Notes: a model not told the origin generated them from the sequence alone. A stretch of DNA of 64,000 nucleotides from JAUIET01 sp964352475 (GCA_964352475.1 CAYGSL010000006.1:62001-126000), one strand, 5' to 3'; positions 50,847 to 60,736 are shown, counted from the stretch's first letter. Translations and numbers: made by a program.

Positions 50847-53732
50847 ATGCAAGCTTTGCCTAACTTCGTACCCGGTCAGCGTTGGATTAACGACGCTGAA
50901 TTACAACTAGGCCTGGGTACTGTTTTAACAGTTGAGCATCGCACGGTACAGATTGTATTTTTGGCGTCTGGCGAAACGCGGGTATATGCCAAACAAACTG
51001 CACCGCTTACACGAGTGCGGTTTAGTACTGGCGACGAAATACGGTGTGATGACGGTAGCTTGCTGGCAGTGGAATCGGTGCTTGAATCTGATGGATTACT
51101 TATCTATCAAGGCAGCAGCGACACTGGAGAACGAAGAGATATACCTGAGACCATGCTGGACAATTTTATCCAGCTCAATAAACCACAGGATCGTTTGTTT
51201 ACAGGCCAGATAGATAACAACAAATGGTTTGAATTGCGTTACCAGAGCTGGTTTGAGAAAGCACGTCTCGCACATTCAGAGCTGCACGGTTTAACCGGCG
51301 CACGAACCAGTTTAATTCCACACCAATTGTATATTGCACACGAGGTTGCGCGGCGTTTTGCACCACGCGTGTTATTGGCTGATGAAGTAGGTTTGGGTAA
51401 AACTATTGAAGCGGGTTTGATACTGCATCATCAACTGCTGACCGAGCGCGCTCAACGGGCGTTGATTGTTGTACCTGATCCACTTTTGCATCAGTGGCTT
51501 GTGGAAATGCTGCGCAAGTTCAATTTGCATTTCAGTATATACGATCAGCAGCGTTTGGCATCTGATGCTGACGATTTGCTGGATGAATTCGGCGAGCAAT
51601 CCATCATTGATGAAGTACTCAGCGCAGAACAAACAGACACTAACCCGTTTATGCAGGAACAATTGGTTTTGTGTAGCCTGGATTTTCTGCGTGACAATCC
51701 CAATGCCTTTGAGCAGGCCGCCGCCGCTGAGTGGGACTTACTGATTGTTGACGAGGCTCATCACCTGGAGTGGAGTGAAACTGCGCCCAGCCTCGAATAC
51801 AAACTCGTTGAACAACTGGCAAATAAAACAGCCGGCGTGTTACTGCTAACTGCGACCCCTGAGCAACTCGGCAAAGAAAGCCATTTCGCCAGATTGCGAT
51901 TACTGGACCCGGATCGTTTCAGTTCGTTTGCTGAATTCAGCGCAGAGGAGCAAAGCTACGAACCCATCGCTGATGCAATAGAGTTGTTGCTGAACGAAAA
52001 CACAGATGCTGACGCCTTGCTTAATGCAATCACGCCGCTACTTGATGCTGATGAGGACTCGAAACTACTGACTGGGCTGGAAAGCAGCGGTGCGCAGGAA
52101 CAAAAGGAAACGCGCACCGACCTGATCGATCATTTGCTAGACCGCCACGGCACAGGCCGGGTGTTGTTTCGCAATACCCGAGCGGCCATTTCAGGCTTTC
52201 CTGGCCGCGAGTTGCACGCTTACCCTATGCCCAGGCCTGACGCTTACGATCAAGCTCACTTGACGCCTGAACGACTCTACCGCAACAGCACACCTTCTCC
52301 TGCCTGGGTCAGTATTGACCCTCGAATTGCCTGGCTGGAGCAGCTGATTAAAGATCACCGCGGCGAAAAATTACTGTTGATTGCGGCAAGCTCTGAAACA
52401 GCACTGGATATTTCTGAAGCGCTGCGGGTAAACACCGGATTTCAGGCCGCTGTATTCCATGAAGGCATGAGTATCGTTGAGCGTGACCGCGCCGCGGCGT
52501 TCTTCGCAGACGAAGACTATGGCAGCCAATTGCTGATTTGTTCGGAAATTGGCAGTGAAGGCCGCAATTTCCAATTTGCACACCATTTACTGTTGTTTGA
52601 TCTGCCGTCCAACCCGGACCTGCTTGAGCAACGTATAGGCAGATTGGACCGAATAGGTCAGACGGACACCATTAAAATCCATATACCCTATTTTGAGTCT
52701 AGCGCACAGGAAGTGTTATTCCGCTGGTACCACGAGGGTATGAATGCGATTGAACAAGCCTGCCCGGCAGCACACACCGTGTTTGTTGAGATGGGTCAGG
52801 AGCTACGCGCTATTGAGCAACGCGGTGCAAACGACCCCGACTTCATCACGCGTACACGCGAATTAACCGAAGCCCTTAACGAACAACTGCACAATGGCCG
52901 GGACCGGCTGCTGGAATATAACTCCTGTCGTACACACGTGGCATCGGCACTCGCCGAACAAGCAGTGGAAGAAGACTCTGCCTGCAACTTACCCGAATTT
53001 ATGGAGTTGGTTTTCGATTGCTTTGGCGTGCACAGCGAACCGCACAGTGAACGCGCCACGATAATTCGCCCTGCAGAAAACATGTACGCGCCTTTCCCGC
53101 TGCTGCAAGATGAAGGTATGACGGTGACCTACGACCGAGGCACCGCGTTGGCCAATGAAGACTGGCATTTTTTAACCTGGGATCATCGCATGGTGATCGG
53201 CGCTCTGGATTTAATACTCGGGGCTGAGAAAGGAAACTGCGCTGCCATTGCCGTTAAAACAGCCGGGCTGAAACCTGGCACCTTGTTGCTGGAAACGCTG
53301 TTTGTAATCGACAGCCCCCAGCAAACCAGCCGCTACCTGCCACCCAGCACCATACGTGTTCTGGTCAATGAACAAGGCCAGGCCCTGCATCACGCAGTGA
53401 GCTTTGATCTGCTCAATTCAGCCGCGCAGGTACTGGACCGCAAAACCTCGGTTAAAGTTGTGAAAGCACGTAATACTGTATTGGAAGGTTTAATCAAACG
53501 AACTAGAAGCCTCGCCGAAGAGCAGTCGCAAGGGTTGCTAGAGCAAGCCCACCGAAGTGCAGAACATGCGCTTAACGAGGAAATAAGCCGGCTGGAAACT
53601 CTGCAAAGAATAAACCCGAATGTGCGCGACGTTGAAATTCAGGCATTGAGACAGGAACTGAGCAAGGTCAACAGCGTTATTGATGCGATGGTATTGCGGC
53701 TGGATGCTCTGCGAGTGATTGTAGCGGTATAG
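50847..53732 (+). CDS. rapA: RNA polymerase-associated SWI2/SNF2 ATPase RapA
   Basis: Recycles RNA polymerase after termination by translocating on nucleic acid. From the ATG at 50847 it is 961 aa, the normal length. The N-terminal tudor-like domains begin LPNFVPGQRWINDAELQLGL. The helicase core has LLADEVGLGKTIEAGLIL (Walker A), DEAHH (motif II), TATPEQLG (motif III) and EIGSEGRNFQFAHHLLLFDL with QRIGRLDRIGQ (motifs V-VI). The RapA C-terminal domain ends LDALRVIVAV. The last 56 bases overlap the convergent radical SAM gene. Confidence 0.97.
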   Translation: MQALPNFVPGQRWINDAELQLGLGTVLTVEHRTVQIVFLASGETRVYAKQTAPLTRVRFSTGDEIRCDDGSLLAVESVLESDGLLIYQGSSDTGERRDIPETMLDNFIQLNKPQDRLFTGQIDNNKWFELRYQSWFEKARLAHSELHGLTGARTSLIPHQLYIAHEVARRFAPRVLLADEVGLGKTIEAGLILHHQLLTERAQRALIVVPDPLLHQWLVEMLRKFNLHFSIYDQQRLASDADDLLDEFGEQSIIDEVLSAEQTDTNPFMQEQLVLCSLDFLRDNPNAFEQAAAAEWDLLIVDEAHHLEWSETAPSLEYKLVEQLANKTAGVLLLTATPEQLGKESHFARLRLLDPDRFSSFAEFSAEEQSYEPIADAIELLLNENTDADALLNAITPLLDADEDSKLLTGLESSGAQEQKETRTDLIDHLLDRHGTGRVLFRNTRAAISGFPGRELHAYPMPRPDAYDQAHLTPERLYRNSTPSPAWVSIDPRIAWLEQLIKDHRGEKLLLIAASSETALDISEALRVNTGFQAAVFHEGMSIVERDRAAAFFADEDYGSQLLICSEIGSEGRNFQFAHHLLLFDLPSNPDLLEQRIGRLDRIGQTDTIKIHIPYFESSAQEVLFRWYHEGMNAIEQACPAAHTVFVEMGQELRAIEQRGANDPDFITRTRELTEALNEQLHNGRDRLLEYNSCRTHVASALAEQAVEEDSACNLPEFMELVFDCFGVHSEPHSERATIIRPAENMYAPFPLLQDEGMTVTYDRGTALANEDWHFLTWDHRMVIGALDLILGAEKGNCAAIAVKTAGLKPGTLLLETLFVIDSPQQTSRYLPPSTIRVLVNEQGQALHHAVSFDLLNSAAQVLDRKTSVKVVKARNTVLEGLIKRTRSLAEEQSQGLLEQAHRSAEHALNEEISRLETLQRINPNVRDVEIQALRQELSKVNSVIDAMVLRLDALRVIVAV

Positions 53733-55674
53733 CATTTTGCGTGAGCGCGAGTTCTGGCTGAAGACGCCATTGGGCGCGCATCCAGCTACCGCCATCTGGG
53801 TCTTTTAACACCTCACCAACGCCACCCGGATGCTCAAAGTAAAGCGCCTGCCGTTGTTCTTTAAAACAGGCATCAATGGGTAGGTTCAGTTTTTCCAATG
53901 CACTAACCACGCTTGCTGCGTCAAACTCGAACTCTACGTTTTCACGGGATTGCTTACCGGTGCGCGGACATATTGCTGCATCCAATGAGAGCACTTTTAA
54001 AGCGCGATCAATCAGATGAGGATCTGCTTGATGCTGTTCGCACCAATCAACCAGCGCTGCACGAATAACCTTGAAGCTGCGTTCACGCTCAGCTATTAGT
54101 CTCAGATAGATCGCGGCCCTGCCTTCATAAACCCCCAATTTGTCTTCAGATTGCAAAGCAAATTCAGAAAGCAATCTCTTTAGCAAAACCCTTAGCAGAG
54201 GAGTTGCCGGTAAGTTCTGTTGCATCGCCAAAAATCGAATCGTCAGTGGCATCATATGACCATGCATCAAGATCATATGAGCGGCAATTAGAAAGTAACC
54301 ATCCAAGCCTTCATCTCTGCTAAACGTATGGCAGGCTACAACGTACTCACCTTTGGCTTTGCCATAACCCGCAACGGGTACGGCTTCGATCTGATACTCG
54401 TCACGACGTTGATAAAACTCTGTACCGGGCAACAAGGTGTAGCCAAAAATATTGATGTTCGGAAAAGTTGCCAGTAACTGGTCCAGGTTGCGCTCGAAAT
54501 CAGCCAGGTTGTCGCCTGGCAACCCCCAGATCAATTCCGCGGCTATTGGTACACCAGCATCCGCCATTTCTCTGGCAATAGGCTCGTATTTGTTAGCCGC
54601 CATATTTTTGCGATTCGACAGTTCAAGCGCCAATGGCGTCAGGGTTTGCAAGGCCAGTTGATAATGGGGTAGCAAGCCATTCTGATTCAGCAGTAACACG
54701 ATTTGCTGCACCTTGGGGCTGTGTTTTTTTGACCAGCTGGTGGCAAAAGTTCTTGGCAGCCCGGTCTCGCTCTTTAAATCACAAATTAACTGCGTTTTTT
54801 CAAGGTCTTCGCGCAAGGCGCCGAAGTTGGAATCTGCCAACCAGATATTTTCAATTCCGGCCGCAACCACCTTCTGCCAATCATCGCGTATTCTATCCAT
54901 GGAAAACTGATGCATTTTGGTGCCAATGGCACCAGTACCCCATTCGCAGAATGCGCATTTAAACGGGCACCCACGACTGGTCTCGTAAGCAATCGAGTCG
55001 TACAGCGGCTGCCCGGCATCATCTGTTAAAGCAACCACATCAAGCGCGGACGGCAGGCGATCAAGTTCAGTCTCTCTGGGTCGCTCCGCGCTACAAACCA
55101 CATGGCCCGCCTGAGCCCAGGCTAAACCGGCAATATTCGGCCAGTGCTCAGCAGCTGGATAGTCAAGCAAGTCCGTGAAGGTCTGCTCTCCTTCGCCCAG
55201 TACAATCAAATCTATCGGGTCGCTTAACAAATAAGTCTCTGCTTCCTGAACATGCGGGCCGCCCGCTACACAAAGAAACTCCGGCAGCTCCCGTTTTAAC
55301 TCAACGATCAATTGCAGAAATTCCGCGGCGTTCCAGGTGTAAAAACTGAAGCCCAATATGGGCTGATGATTTGCAGCCAGCGCAGTTTGGCATATCTGCT
55401 CCAGTGCCTGTATTCCATCTTCCTTCCAGGCATCGATATGCTCTGCATCACGAAAATGCAGCAAGTGAAATTCAGTATCCTCGCTACATTGGCCGTAACG
55501 TTGATAATACGCTTGCAGACCACCCGTAGTGAGTGGCGCGGCATGGAACTGCTCTGAGTCCATGCTGAACAAAAAGACCGGACGTTTGATCAACAACTGA
55601 GCCCTGGTTTCAGTGAAAGGCGAATGTACCTTAAAACCCTCGGCCTGTCCGATTTTTCCCTGACGATCGGCCAA
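53677..55674 (-). CDS. B12-binding-domain radical SAM protein
   Basis: A cobalamin-dependent radical SAM enzyme of about 630-665 aa. The N-terminal B12-type Rossmann domain covers about 40-190 (GFSFYTWNAAEFLQLIVELK, then CVAGGPHVQE and IVLGEGEQTF). The cluster motif CPFKCAFCEWG is at about 235. The remaining 350 residues are a TIM-barrel part and a DUF4080-like tail. The product is unknown; family members methylate unreactive carbons or modify tRNA. The frame opens at a TTG at 55674; TTG codons near 55593 and an ATG at 55563 are alternative starts. Its 3' end overlaps rapA. Confidence 0.85.
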   Translation of the reverse strand: MADRQGKIGQAEGFKVHSPFTETRAQLLIKRPVFLFSMDSEQFHAAPLTTGGLQAYYQRYGQCSEDTEFHLLHFRDAEHIDAWKEDGIQALEQICQTALAANHQPILGFSFYTWNAAEFLQLIVELKRELPEFLCVAGGPHVQEAETYLLSDPIDLIVLGEGEQTFTDLLDYPAAEHWPNIAGLAWAQAGHVVCSAERPRETELDRLPSALDVVALTDDAGQPLYDSIAYETSRGCPFKCAFCEWGTGAIGTKMHQFSMDRIRDDWQKVVAAGIENIWLADSNFGALREDLEKTQLICDLKSETGLPRTFATSWSKKHSPKVQQIVLLLNQNGLLPHYQLALQTLTPLALELSNRKNMAANKYEPIAREMADAGVPIAAELIWGLPGDNLADFERNLDQLLATFPNINIFGYTLLPGTEFYQRRDEYQIEAVPVAGYGKAKGEYVVACHTFSRDEGLDGYFLIAAHMILMHGHMMPLTIRFLAMQQNLPATPLLRVLLKRLLSEFALQSEDKLGVYEGRAAIYLRLIAERERSFKVIRAALVDWCEQHQADPHLIDRALKVLSLDAAICPRTGKQSRENVEFEFDAASVVSALEKLNLPIDACFKEQRQALYFEHPGGVGEVLKDPDGGSWMRAQWRLQPELALTQNAIPLQSLAEHPAAIPSHQ

Positions 55675-55727
55675 CTGACAGACAACGTGCTATATTTGTT
55701 TGTTATGAATTTTTTTCCATTATTGGT

Positions 55728-56072
55728 ATGAAACTACCACCCAGCAAGTCAGAAATACGCAGCGAGTTGCAGCAGCAAATGCGCGATTACCTGGCCCGCG
55801 GTGGTGAAGTACAGGAGGTACCACGCGGTGCCAGTAGCCGAGATAATGCCGATGGCCCCATCAGGGGAAATAGCTTTGTGCCTAATAGTGGTCAACAAGT
55901 TCCAGCGGAAGACAAGCTACCGCTAAATGACGTAATCCAGTCGATTGAAGCACGACGCCGGGCAAAAACAACTCGCCCGAAGTCTGCCAAAGAGTACAAA
56001 CCCAAGCCAAGGCGTAAAATGATATACGATGACTTTGGCGAGCCACTGCGTTGGGAGTGGGTTGAAGACTGA
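55728..56072 (+). CDS. SutA-like small protein (possible RNA polymerase-binding regulator)
   Basis: A 114-residue polar, mostly disordered protein. LQQQMRDYLARGGEVQEVPR at about 14-33 resembles, from memory, the RNA polymerase-binding segment of Pseudomonas SutA (FLARGGKVQEV-type). The basic C-terminal part ends YDDFGEPLRWEWVED. SutA tunes transcription in slow growth. The gene is divergent from the radical SAM gene and 2 kb from rapA. The similarity is short, so the assignment is tentative; a hypothetical protein is the safe label. Confidence 0.5.
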   Translation: MKLPPSKSEIRSELQQQMRDYLARGGEVQEVPRGASSRDNADGPIRGNSFVPNSGQQVPAEDKLPLNDVIQSIEARRRAKTTRPKSAKEYKPKPRRKMIYDDFGEPLRWEWVED

Positions 56073-56096
56073 ACTATTTACCTGTTCAGAATTTTC

Positions 56097-57824
56097 CTAG
56101 AACGGAAACACAATGGGAATCGCTATCAACACTGTGGCTGTATAAGCGATCGCTACCGGCAACCCTGTTCTGGCGTAATCGGCAAAATGATAACCACCCA
56201 TGTTTTGTATCATCAAATTAGTGGTGTAGCCATACGGCGTCATAAAGCTGGCACTGGCCCCATAGGCAACCGCCATAACAAAAGGCATCCAGTTGACATC
56301 AAAACTGCCGGCAAGCGTATAGGCGATAGGGAAGGCCAAGGCTGCGGCGGCGTTGTTGGTCATTAACTCCGTCATTAACAAAGTGGCCAGGAACACACCA
56401 ACCAAAGCAACACCAGGTCCCCACTGTGCCAAATTGGTATGCAGGCTATTGGCCAGCATATCGACCAGGCCGGAGTTATCAAGCGCTGTGGCCATGATCA
56501 AAGCAGATGCAATAATCATCAGCAACGCGTATGGAAAGCGGCGCTTTAACTCCTCGCCCGTTACCACACCAAACGCCATTATTGCTGCCAGTAACAGCGC
56601 CAATCCCTTAAACAATGGAACCACTTGTAAAGCGGCGAGAATAATCACGGCTGCGAATGCTCCCATCAACGCAGCACTTCGCCTGTTTGACAATGAACGT
56701 TCAATTTCAACGCCATTCAGTACCGCGAAATTCTTGCTAATGTTTTTACGCGTTGAGAAATCAGGACCGACCGCCAATAACAAACTGTCGCCGGCTTTCA
56801 ACCTGATACCGCCAAGCTTACCTGAAAGGCGATCACCGCCGCGCCGTGCACCAACAACTGCGGCATCAAACATAGCCCGAAAACCCGCGTGTTTTACAGT
56901 ACGGCCAACAATGGGGGCGTTTGGTAGCACAACCACTTCTGTTAAGTTGCTGCCAAGTAAGCCACTGGTAGTCGCAAACGTCTCGATCCCCTCAAGGCCT
57001 TCAAGCCGACCAATCTGCTTCACATCGCCCGAAAAAATCAGAACGTCATCACTTTCGATAATCTCGTAGGGAGGTACAGGTGTTATCAACTTGCCGTCGC
57101 GCAAAATCTCCACCAAAAACAATGATTCCAGTTCGCGCAGCTTGTTCTCAGCGACACTGCGTCCAATCATTCCGGAGTCTTGATTGATTCTTGCTTCGAG
57201 GAAATATTCGTCGATCTTTGGATCTTTCTGTACGTGTACCGGTAGCAATCTCGCCGATAATAACAATACCGTCAGGCCAACGACGGTAACCAAAAGCCCT
57301 ATTACAAGAAAGTCGAAGAACGCGAAGCCGGTTTCACCTGCGTCCAGCAAAAAGCTGTTCACGACTAAATTAGTTGAGGTACCGATCAGCGTTGTTGTGC
57401 CGCCCAATATGGCCGCGTATGACAGCGGAATGAGCAAGCGACTTGCCGGGTGCTGCCCATTGCGGGCGATACCGTTGGCAAGCACAGCGACCACTGCTGT
57501 GTTGTTCAGGAACGCGGATAAAAAAGCGGTGACCCCACCAATCTTCAACAACGTTAGAGGATAATTTGGGCTTACAAGACGCCGGCTAATCCTTAGCAAC
57601 CAATCTATTTTTTCCAAGCCTACCGATACCAGTAGCAGCAACATCAGAGTGGCGAGACCCGGGTTTACAATTTTGCTCAGTAACTCTTCAGTGCTAACCA
57701 CGCCTATTGAATAACAGGCTAATGCTGAAAAACCGAAAATCCATGAAGGTCGCCAACGACCCCATGCCAGGTTCACAATCATCACCAGGAAAATAATGGC
57801 AACGAGAATTTGGGTGAAATCCAT
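56097..57824 (-). CDS. SLC13-family permease with RCK_C (TrkA-C) domains
   Basis: A divalent-anion/sodium-type symporter of about 575 aa. The two membrane halves, about 1-190 and 385-575, contain AFLNNTAVVAVLANGIAR and MTNNAAAALAFPIAYTLAGS, the SNT-like motifs that bind substrate and sodium. Two RCK_C domains lie in between, at about 200-370. Sulfate, phosphate or dicarboxylates are possible substrates. The ATG at 57824 is preferred to an upstream frame opening at 57866. Confidence 0.9.
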   Translation of the reverse strand: MDFTQILVAIIFLVMIVNLAWGRWRPSWIFGFSALACYSIGVVSTEELLSKIVNPGLATLMLLLLVSVGLEKIDWLLRISRRLVSPNYPLTLLKIGGVTAFLSAFLNNTAVVAVLANGIARNGQHPASRLLIPLSYAAILGGTTTLIGTSTNLVVNSFLLDAGETGFAFFDFLVIGLLVTVVGLTVLLLSARLLPVHVQKDPKIDEYFLEARINQDSGMIGRSVAENKLRELESLFLVEILRDGKLITPVPPYEIIESDDVLIFSGDVKQIGRLEGLEGIETFATTSGLLGSNLTEVVVLPNAPIVGRTVKHAGFRAMFDAAVVGARRGGDRLSGKLGGIRLKAGDSLLLAVGPDFSTRKNISKNFAVLNGVEIERSLSNRRSAALMGAFAAVIILAALQVVPLFKGLALLLAAIMAFGVVTGEELKRRFPYALLMIIASALIMATALDNSGLVDMLANSLHTNLAQWGPGVALVGVFLATLLMTELMTNNAAAALAFPIAYTLAGSFDVNWMPFVMAVAYGASASFMTPYGYTTNLMIQNMGGYHFADYARTGLPVAIAYTATVLIAIPIVFPF

Positions 57825-57979
57825 ACAATGACTTCGCAACAATGATGCGCACGCGCAATGGTACACGATTAACTACCGTTCGGCGCTGATCGTGACCGCC
57901 GTCATAGATCGCTTGTGGCAGGTCCTGCCCAGCATCTACAATAAAGAGTAGCAGCAATCAGATCCGGGAAGATCCCGCT

Positions 57980-58492
57980 ATGTCAGCCAAATACTATTTA
58001 TTGGCGCTATGGAGCATTTCGATAAGTTTGCCCGTTGTCGCCCAATCAGATGAGCAAGCTGTTGGTCTGGGGTACAGAACGCATGGCTATGAGCTGGGTC
58101 AGGGCAATACGCATTCGGGCCCGCCAACAGATTACGGCCACGCCCATTTCACCAAACCTCGCTATAGCAATTCCGCTTATTACCGCAGCTATCACGCACA
58201 CAAAGACATCATCAAGGAAAACGGCGGGGATATTTACGCGCCGCTTTGGTATTGGAACCCCTACAGTTACCACGATAATTCCAACTACCCTGGCATCAAT
58301 CGGCACTTGGGTTACTCGTCAGCTTATTATTCAGAAAATGGTAGAGCAGACACGCAATCATCGGGTGCAGCAATGGAACGGGTTCTGGAGAGAACCCTGG
58401 ATGGCAAATGTTTTGAGCTAAGACGTGAGGAAAATACCGAGCTTAGAGTAGAACTGCCCGCTTCAGAATGCCTCATCGACTCCAGGAATTAA
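57980..58492 (+). CDS. Secreted Tyr/His-rich hypothetical protein
   Basis: I do not recognise this 170-residue protein. A signal peptide ends PVVAQ at about 22. The mature N-terminal two thirds are unusually rich in Tyr, His, Asn and Gly (RTHGYELGQGNTHSGPPTDY, NSAYYRSYHAHKD, WYWNPYSYHDNSNYPG). A C-terminal segment with two Cys residues (GKCFELRREE, ASECLIDS) looks structured and may form a disulfide. It may be a periplasmic or surface metal-binding protein; this is a guess from composition. Confidence 0.65.
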   Translation: MSAKYYLLALWSISISLPVVAQSDEQAVGLGYRTHGYELGQGNTHSGPPTDYGHAHFTKPRYSNSAYYRSYHAHKDIIKENGGDIYAPLWYWNPYSYHDNSNYPGINRHLGYSSAYYSENGRADTQSSGAAMERVLERTLDGKCFELRREENTELRVELPASECLIDSRN

Positions 58493-59550
58493 CTGCGGCG
58501 CGCAGAATCTGCTGGGACCATGGAGCACTCAAGCGCCAGCAGTTTCTGCTTACGCCAAAGACCACCTGCATACCCGGTTAACTTGCCGTCTTTGCCTACC
58601 ACTCTGTGGCAGGGCACGATAATCGCCAGGGCATTTTGCCCGTTGGCCCTGGCCACTGCACGCACCGCACTGGGTTTGCCAATCGCCAGCGCCTGATCGG
58701 CATAGCTTCGGGTTTCACCAAAGGGAATATCAACCAGGGCTTGCCAGGCGTTTTTCTGAAATTCCGTTCCAGCGAATTGCAATGGCACACTGAAGCGCAT
58801 GAGTTCGCCTTTAAAATAGGCAGTGAGCTGCTGTTCCAGCAATTCAAACACAGGATGTTCACCGGCAACGAATTGAGCACCCAAGACGCGCTGCAAACGG
58901 CTGAGCTGCTGTTCCATGGCCTTACGGTCATCAAATTCGAGCAGGCATAAACCGTCGTCACTGGCCGCTGCAAACATTGGACCCAGCGGACTCAACAGTC
59001 GCTTTACCTTAACAAGCCTGGCGTTTTTGCCAGCTTTTGGCGAGCAACCGGCAACCCGCTGAAAAGCCTCGCCGAAGCCGCTTAAGGACTCAAAACCACT
59101 GGCGAATGCTGTGTCAGTCACGCTGTTATTGGCTTGCAGAGCGTCGTGTGCCGCGGACAAACGACGGGCGCGCTGCCATGCTTGAAACGTTGTGCCGTAG
59201 TGCTTGTTAAACCAACGCCTGACCCGCACAGGATCTGTGCCCATATTGCGCAAATCGGCGTCACTGATTCGTTCATTACTGGCCAGGCGATCTTGTAATT
59301 TGATAAGCCATTCTGGCTCGCTTCCGGCCAGGGTATCGGGTTTACACACTTTGCAAGCACGAAATCCTGCTCTTCTCGCTTCTTCCCCGCTAGCAAAAAA
59401 CTGCACATTCTTTCGCAATGGTTTGCGCGCAGAACACACGGGGCGACAATAAATACCTGTTGTAGTCACGCCTACAATAAAAACACCTTCATAGTGGGCA
59501 TCACGATCAAGCAAAGCCTTATACATGGTGTCGTCACTGGGCAGACTCAT
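58489..59550 (-). CDS. ada: Bifunctional transcriptional activator / O6-methylguanine-DNA methyltransferase Ada
   Basis: Repairs methyl phosphotriesters and O6-methylguanine and switches on the adaptive response. The N-terminal zinc site is Cys35, Cys39, Cys66 and Cys69 (YCRPVC and CKVC). An AraC-type helix-turn-helix lies in the middle, about 85-165. The methyltransferase domain ends with IIVPCHRVVGKDGKLTGYAG, including the acceptor Cys. All three parts are intact at 353 aa. The ATG at 59550 has GGAG nine bases upstream; a Met at 59583 is less likely. The 3' end overlaps the neighbouring gene by four bases. Confidence 0.95.
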   Translation of the reverse strand: MSLPSDDTMYKALLDRDAHYEGVFIVGVTTTGIYCRPVCSARKPLRKNVQFFASGEEARRAGFRACKVCKPDTLAGSEPEWLIKLQDRLASNERISDADLRNMGTDPVRVRRWFNKHYGTTFQAWQRARRLSAAHDALQANNSVTDTAFASGFESLSGFGEAFQRVAGCSPKAGKNARLVKVKRLLSPLGPMFAAASDDGLCLLEFDDRKAMEQQLSRLQRVLGAQFVAGEHPVFELLEQQLTAYFKGELMRFSVPLQFAGTEFQKNAWQALVDIPFGETRSYADQALAIGKPSAVRAVARANGQNALAIIVPCHRVVGKDGKLTGYAGGLWRKQKLLALECSMVPADSARRS

Positions 59551-59662
59551 TGTTACTGACTCCGACTGATTAATGGCTAACATTACCTTGTTCCCGAGTA
59601 CTCATGTAAGAAAGCGCTATTGTGCTGTGCACAACACCTACGTGCAGCCGAAAACTGAACAC

Positions 59663-60736
59663 TCATTTTTTTGGCAGTGAGGCTACCCCAGCAGGCATTT
59701 CTTCACTTTTTTTTAACAACTGCGCATCCAGAAAATCAAGCACCAAACGCTGAACCGTTTGGGCCTCGGGCATCTCAGTATTGGCCGTAAATGCGTGCCA
59801 CATGGCATCAAACACATGCAAATCAGCGTCAATTCCTGCTTCTCTCAACACTCGGTGTAAACGCACCGTACTGCTAAGCAATAAATCACGCGTGCCGGTA
59901 ATCAGCAAGCTCGGCGGAAAACCTTGCGTGTAATCGGCATATACTGGTGACACCAGAGGATGCTTCAAACCTGCAGCGCCTGCATATACCTTAGCTGCAG
60001 CCGCAAGCGCGCCGCCGTACACCGGTAGAACAGGGTCAACGGCCTCATTGGTCACATAGCTGTCACCGGTTTTGGACAGGTCAGCCCAAGGGGTATTCAT
60101 GTATGCAGCTGCCGGCAAAGGCAAACCCTGATCTCTGGCGCTAACAATCATAGACGCTGTCAGGCTGCCCCCTGCACTGGTACCAAATACCGCAATATTC
60201 TCTGCGGGCGTCGTTTCCAGCAGAGCTCTGTACACTGCAACAGAATCGTCTACGGCATGAGGAAAAGGATGCTGCGGCGGCATGCGGTAATCAACGGCTA
60301 TGACTCTGTATTGGCCGGCAAGCGCGATGCTGGCCGCCTCCAGCATGCTGGCCTCACCGCCAAAGAAAACGTAAGCACCGCCATGCAAGCCAATCAGAAC
60401 TTTACCTTGCTTGGCGGCAGGAATTTGCTCGGGGGTTAATACCCTCACCGTGACGCCACCCATTTGAGTTTTTTTAATGTCTATTGGCGCTGATTTCAAG
60501 CGTTCAATCTGCGGTTGCACTCGCAAGCTCTGCTGGCGTTTGAGCCGTTGCCATTGTTCAGCAGAGGATGGGCTAACCAGCCGGCCTTCCATTAACACAG
60601 GTCGGCTCAGAATGGCCTGCGCCTGGTCGCTGACGTGGCGTGGCACCGGGTATTTCGCGGGTAGCGGCTGTTCGCTTGCCGCGGAGGCTTGAAACGCCAG
60701 ACCCCATATCGTCAGAAGCGCACAGCGAGTAAACAT
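59663..60736 (-). CDS. Secreted alpha/beta hydrolase of the hormone-sensitive-lipase group
   Basis: Esterase-like protein of 357 aa with a signal peptide ending FQASAA. The family motifs are HGGAYVFFGG for the oxyanion hole, VDYRMPPQHPFPHAVDD, and GTSAGGSLTASM with the nucleophile Ser; the Asp is in ITGTRDLLLS and the His in AMWHAFTAN. The ATG at 60736 is preceded by AGGAAC and gives the signal peptide, so it is preferred to an opening at 60979. The substrate is unknown. Confidence 0.9.
   Translation of the reverse strand: MFTRCALLTIWGLAFQASAASEQPLPAKYPVPRHVSDQAQAILSRPVLMEGRLVSPSSAEQWQRLKRQQSLRVQPQIERLKSAPIDIKKTQMGGVTVRVLTPEQIPAAKQGKVLIGLHGGAYVFFGGEASMLEAASIALAGQYRVIAVDYRMPPQHPFPHAVDDSVAVYRALLETTPAENIAVFGTSAGGSLTASMIVSARDQGLPLPAAAYMNTPWADLSKTGDSYVTNEAVDPVLPVYGGALAAAAKVYAGAAGLKHPLVSPVYADYTQGFPPSLLITGTRDLLLSSTVRLHRVLREAGIDADLHVFDAMWHAFTANTEMPEAQTVQRLVLDFLDAQLLKKSEEMPAGVASLPKK

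Noticed and set aside
56353..57069. 238-codon plus-strand frame inside the SLC13 permease gene
   Set aside because: Antisense shadow of a membrane protein gene with strong family motifs on the other strand.
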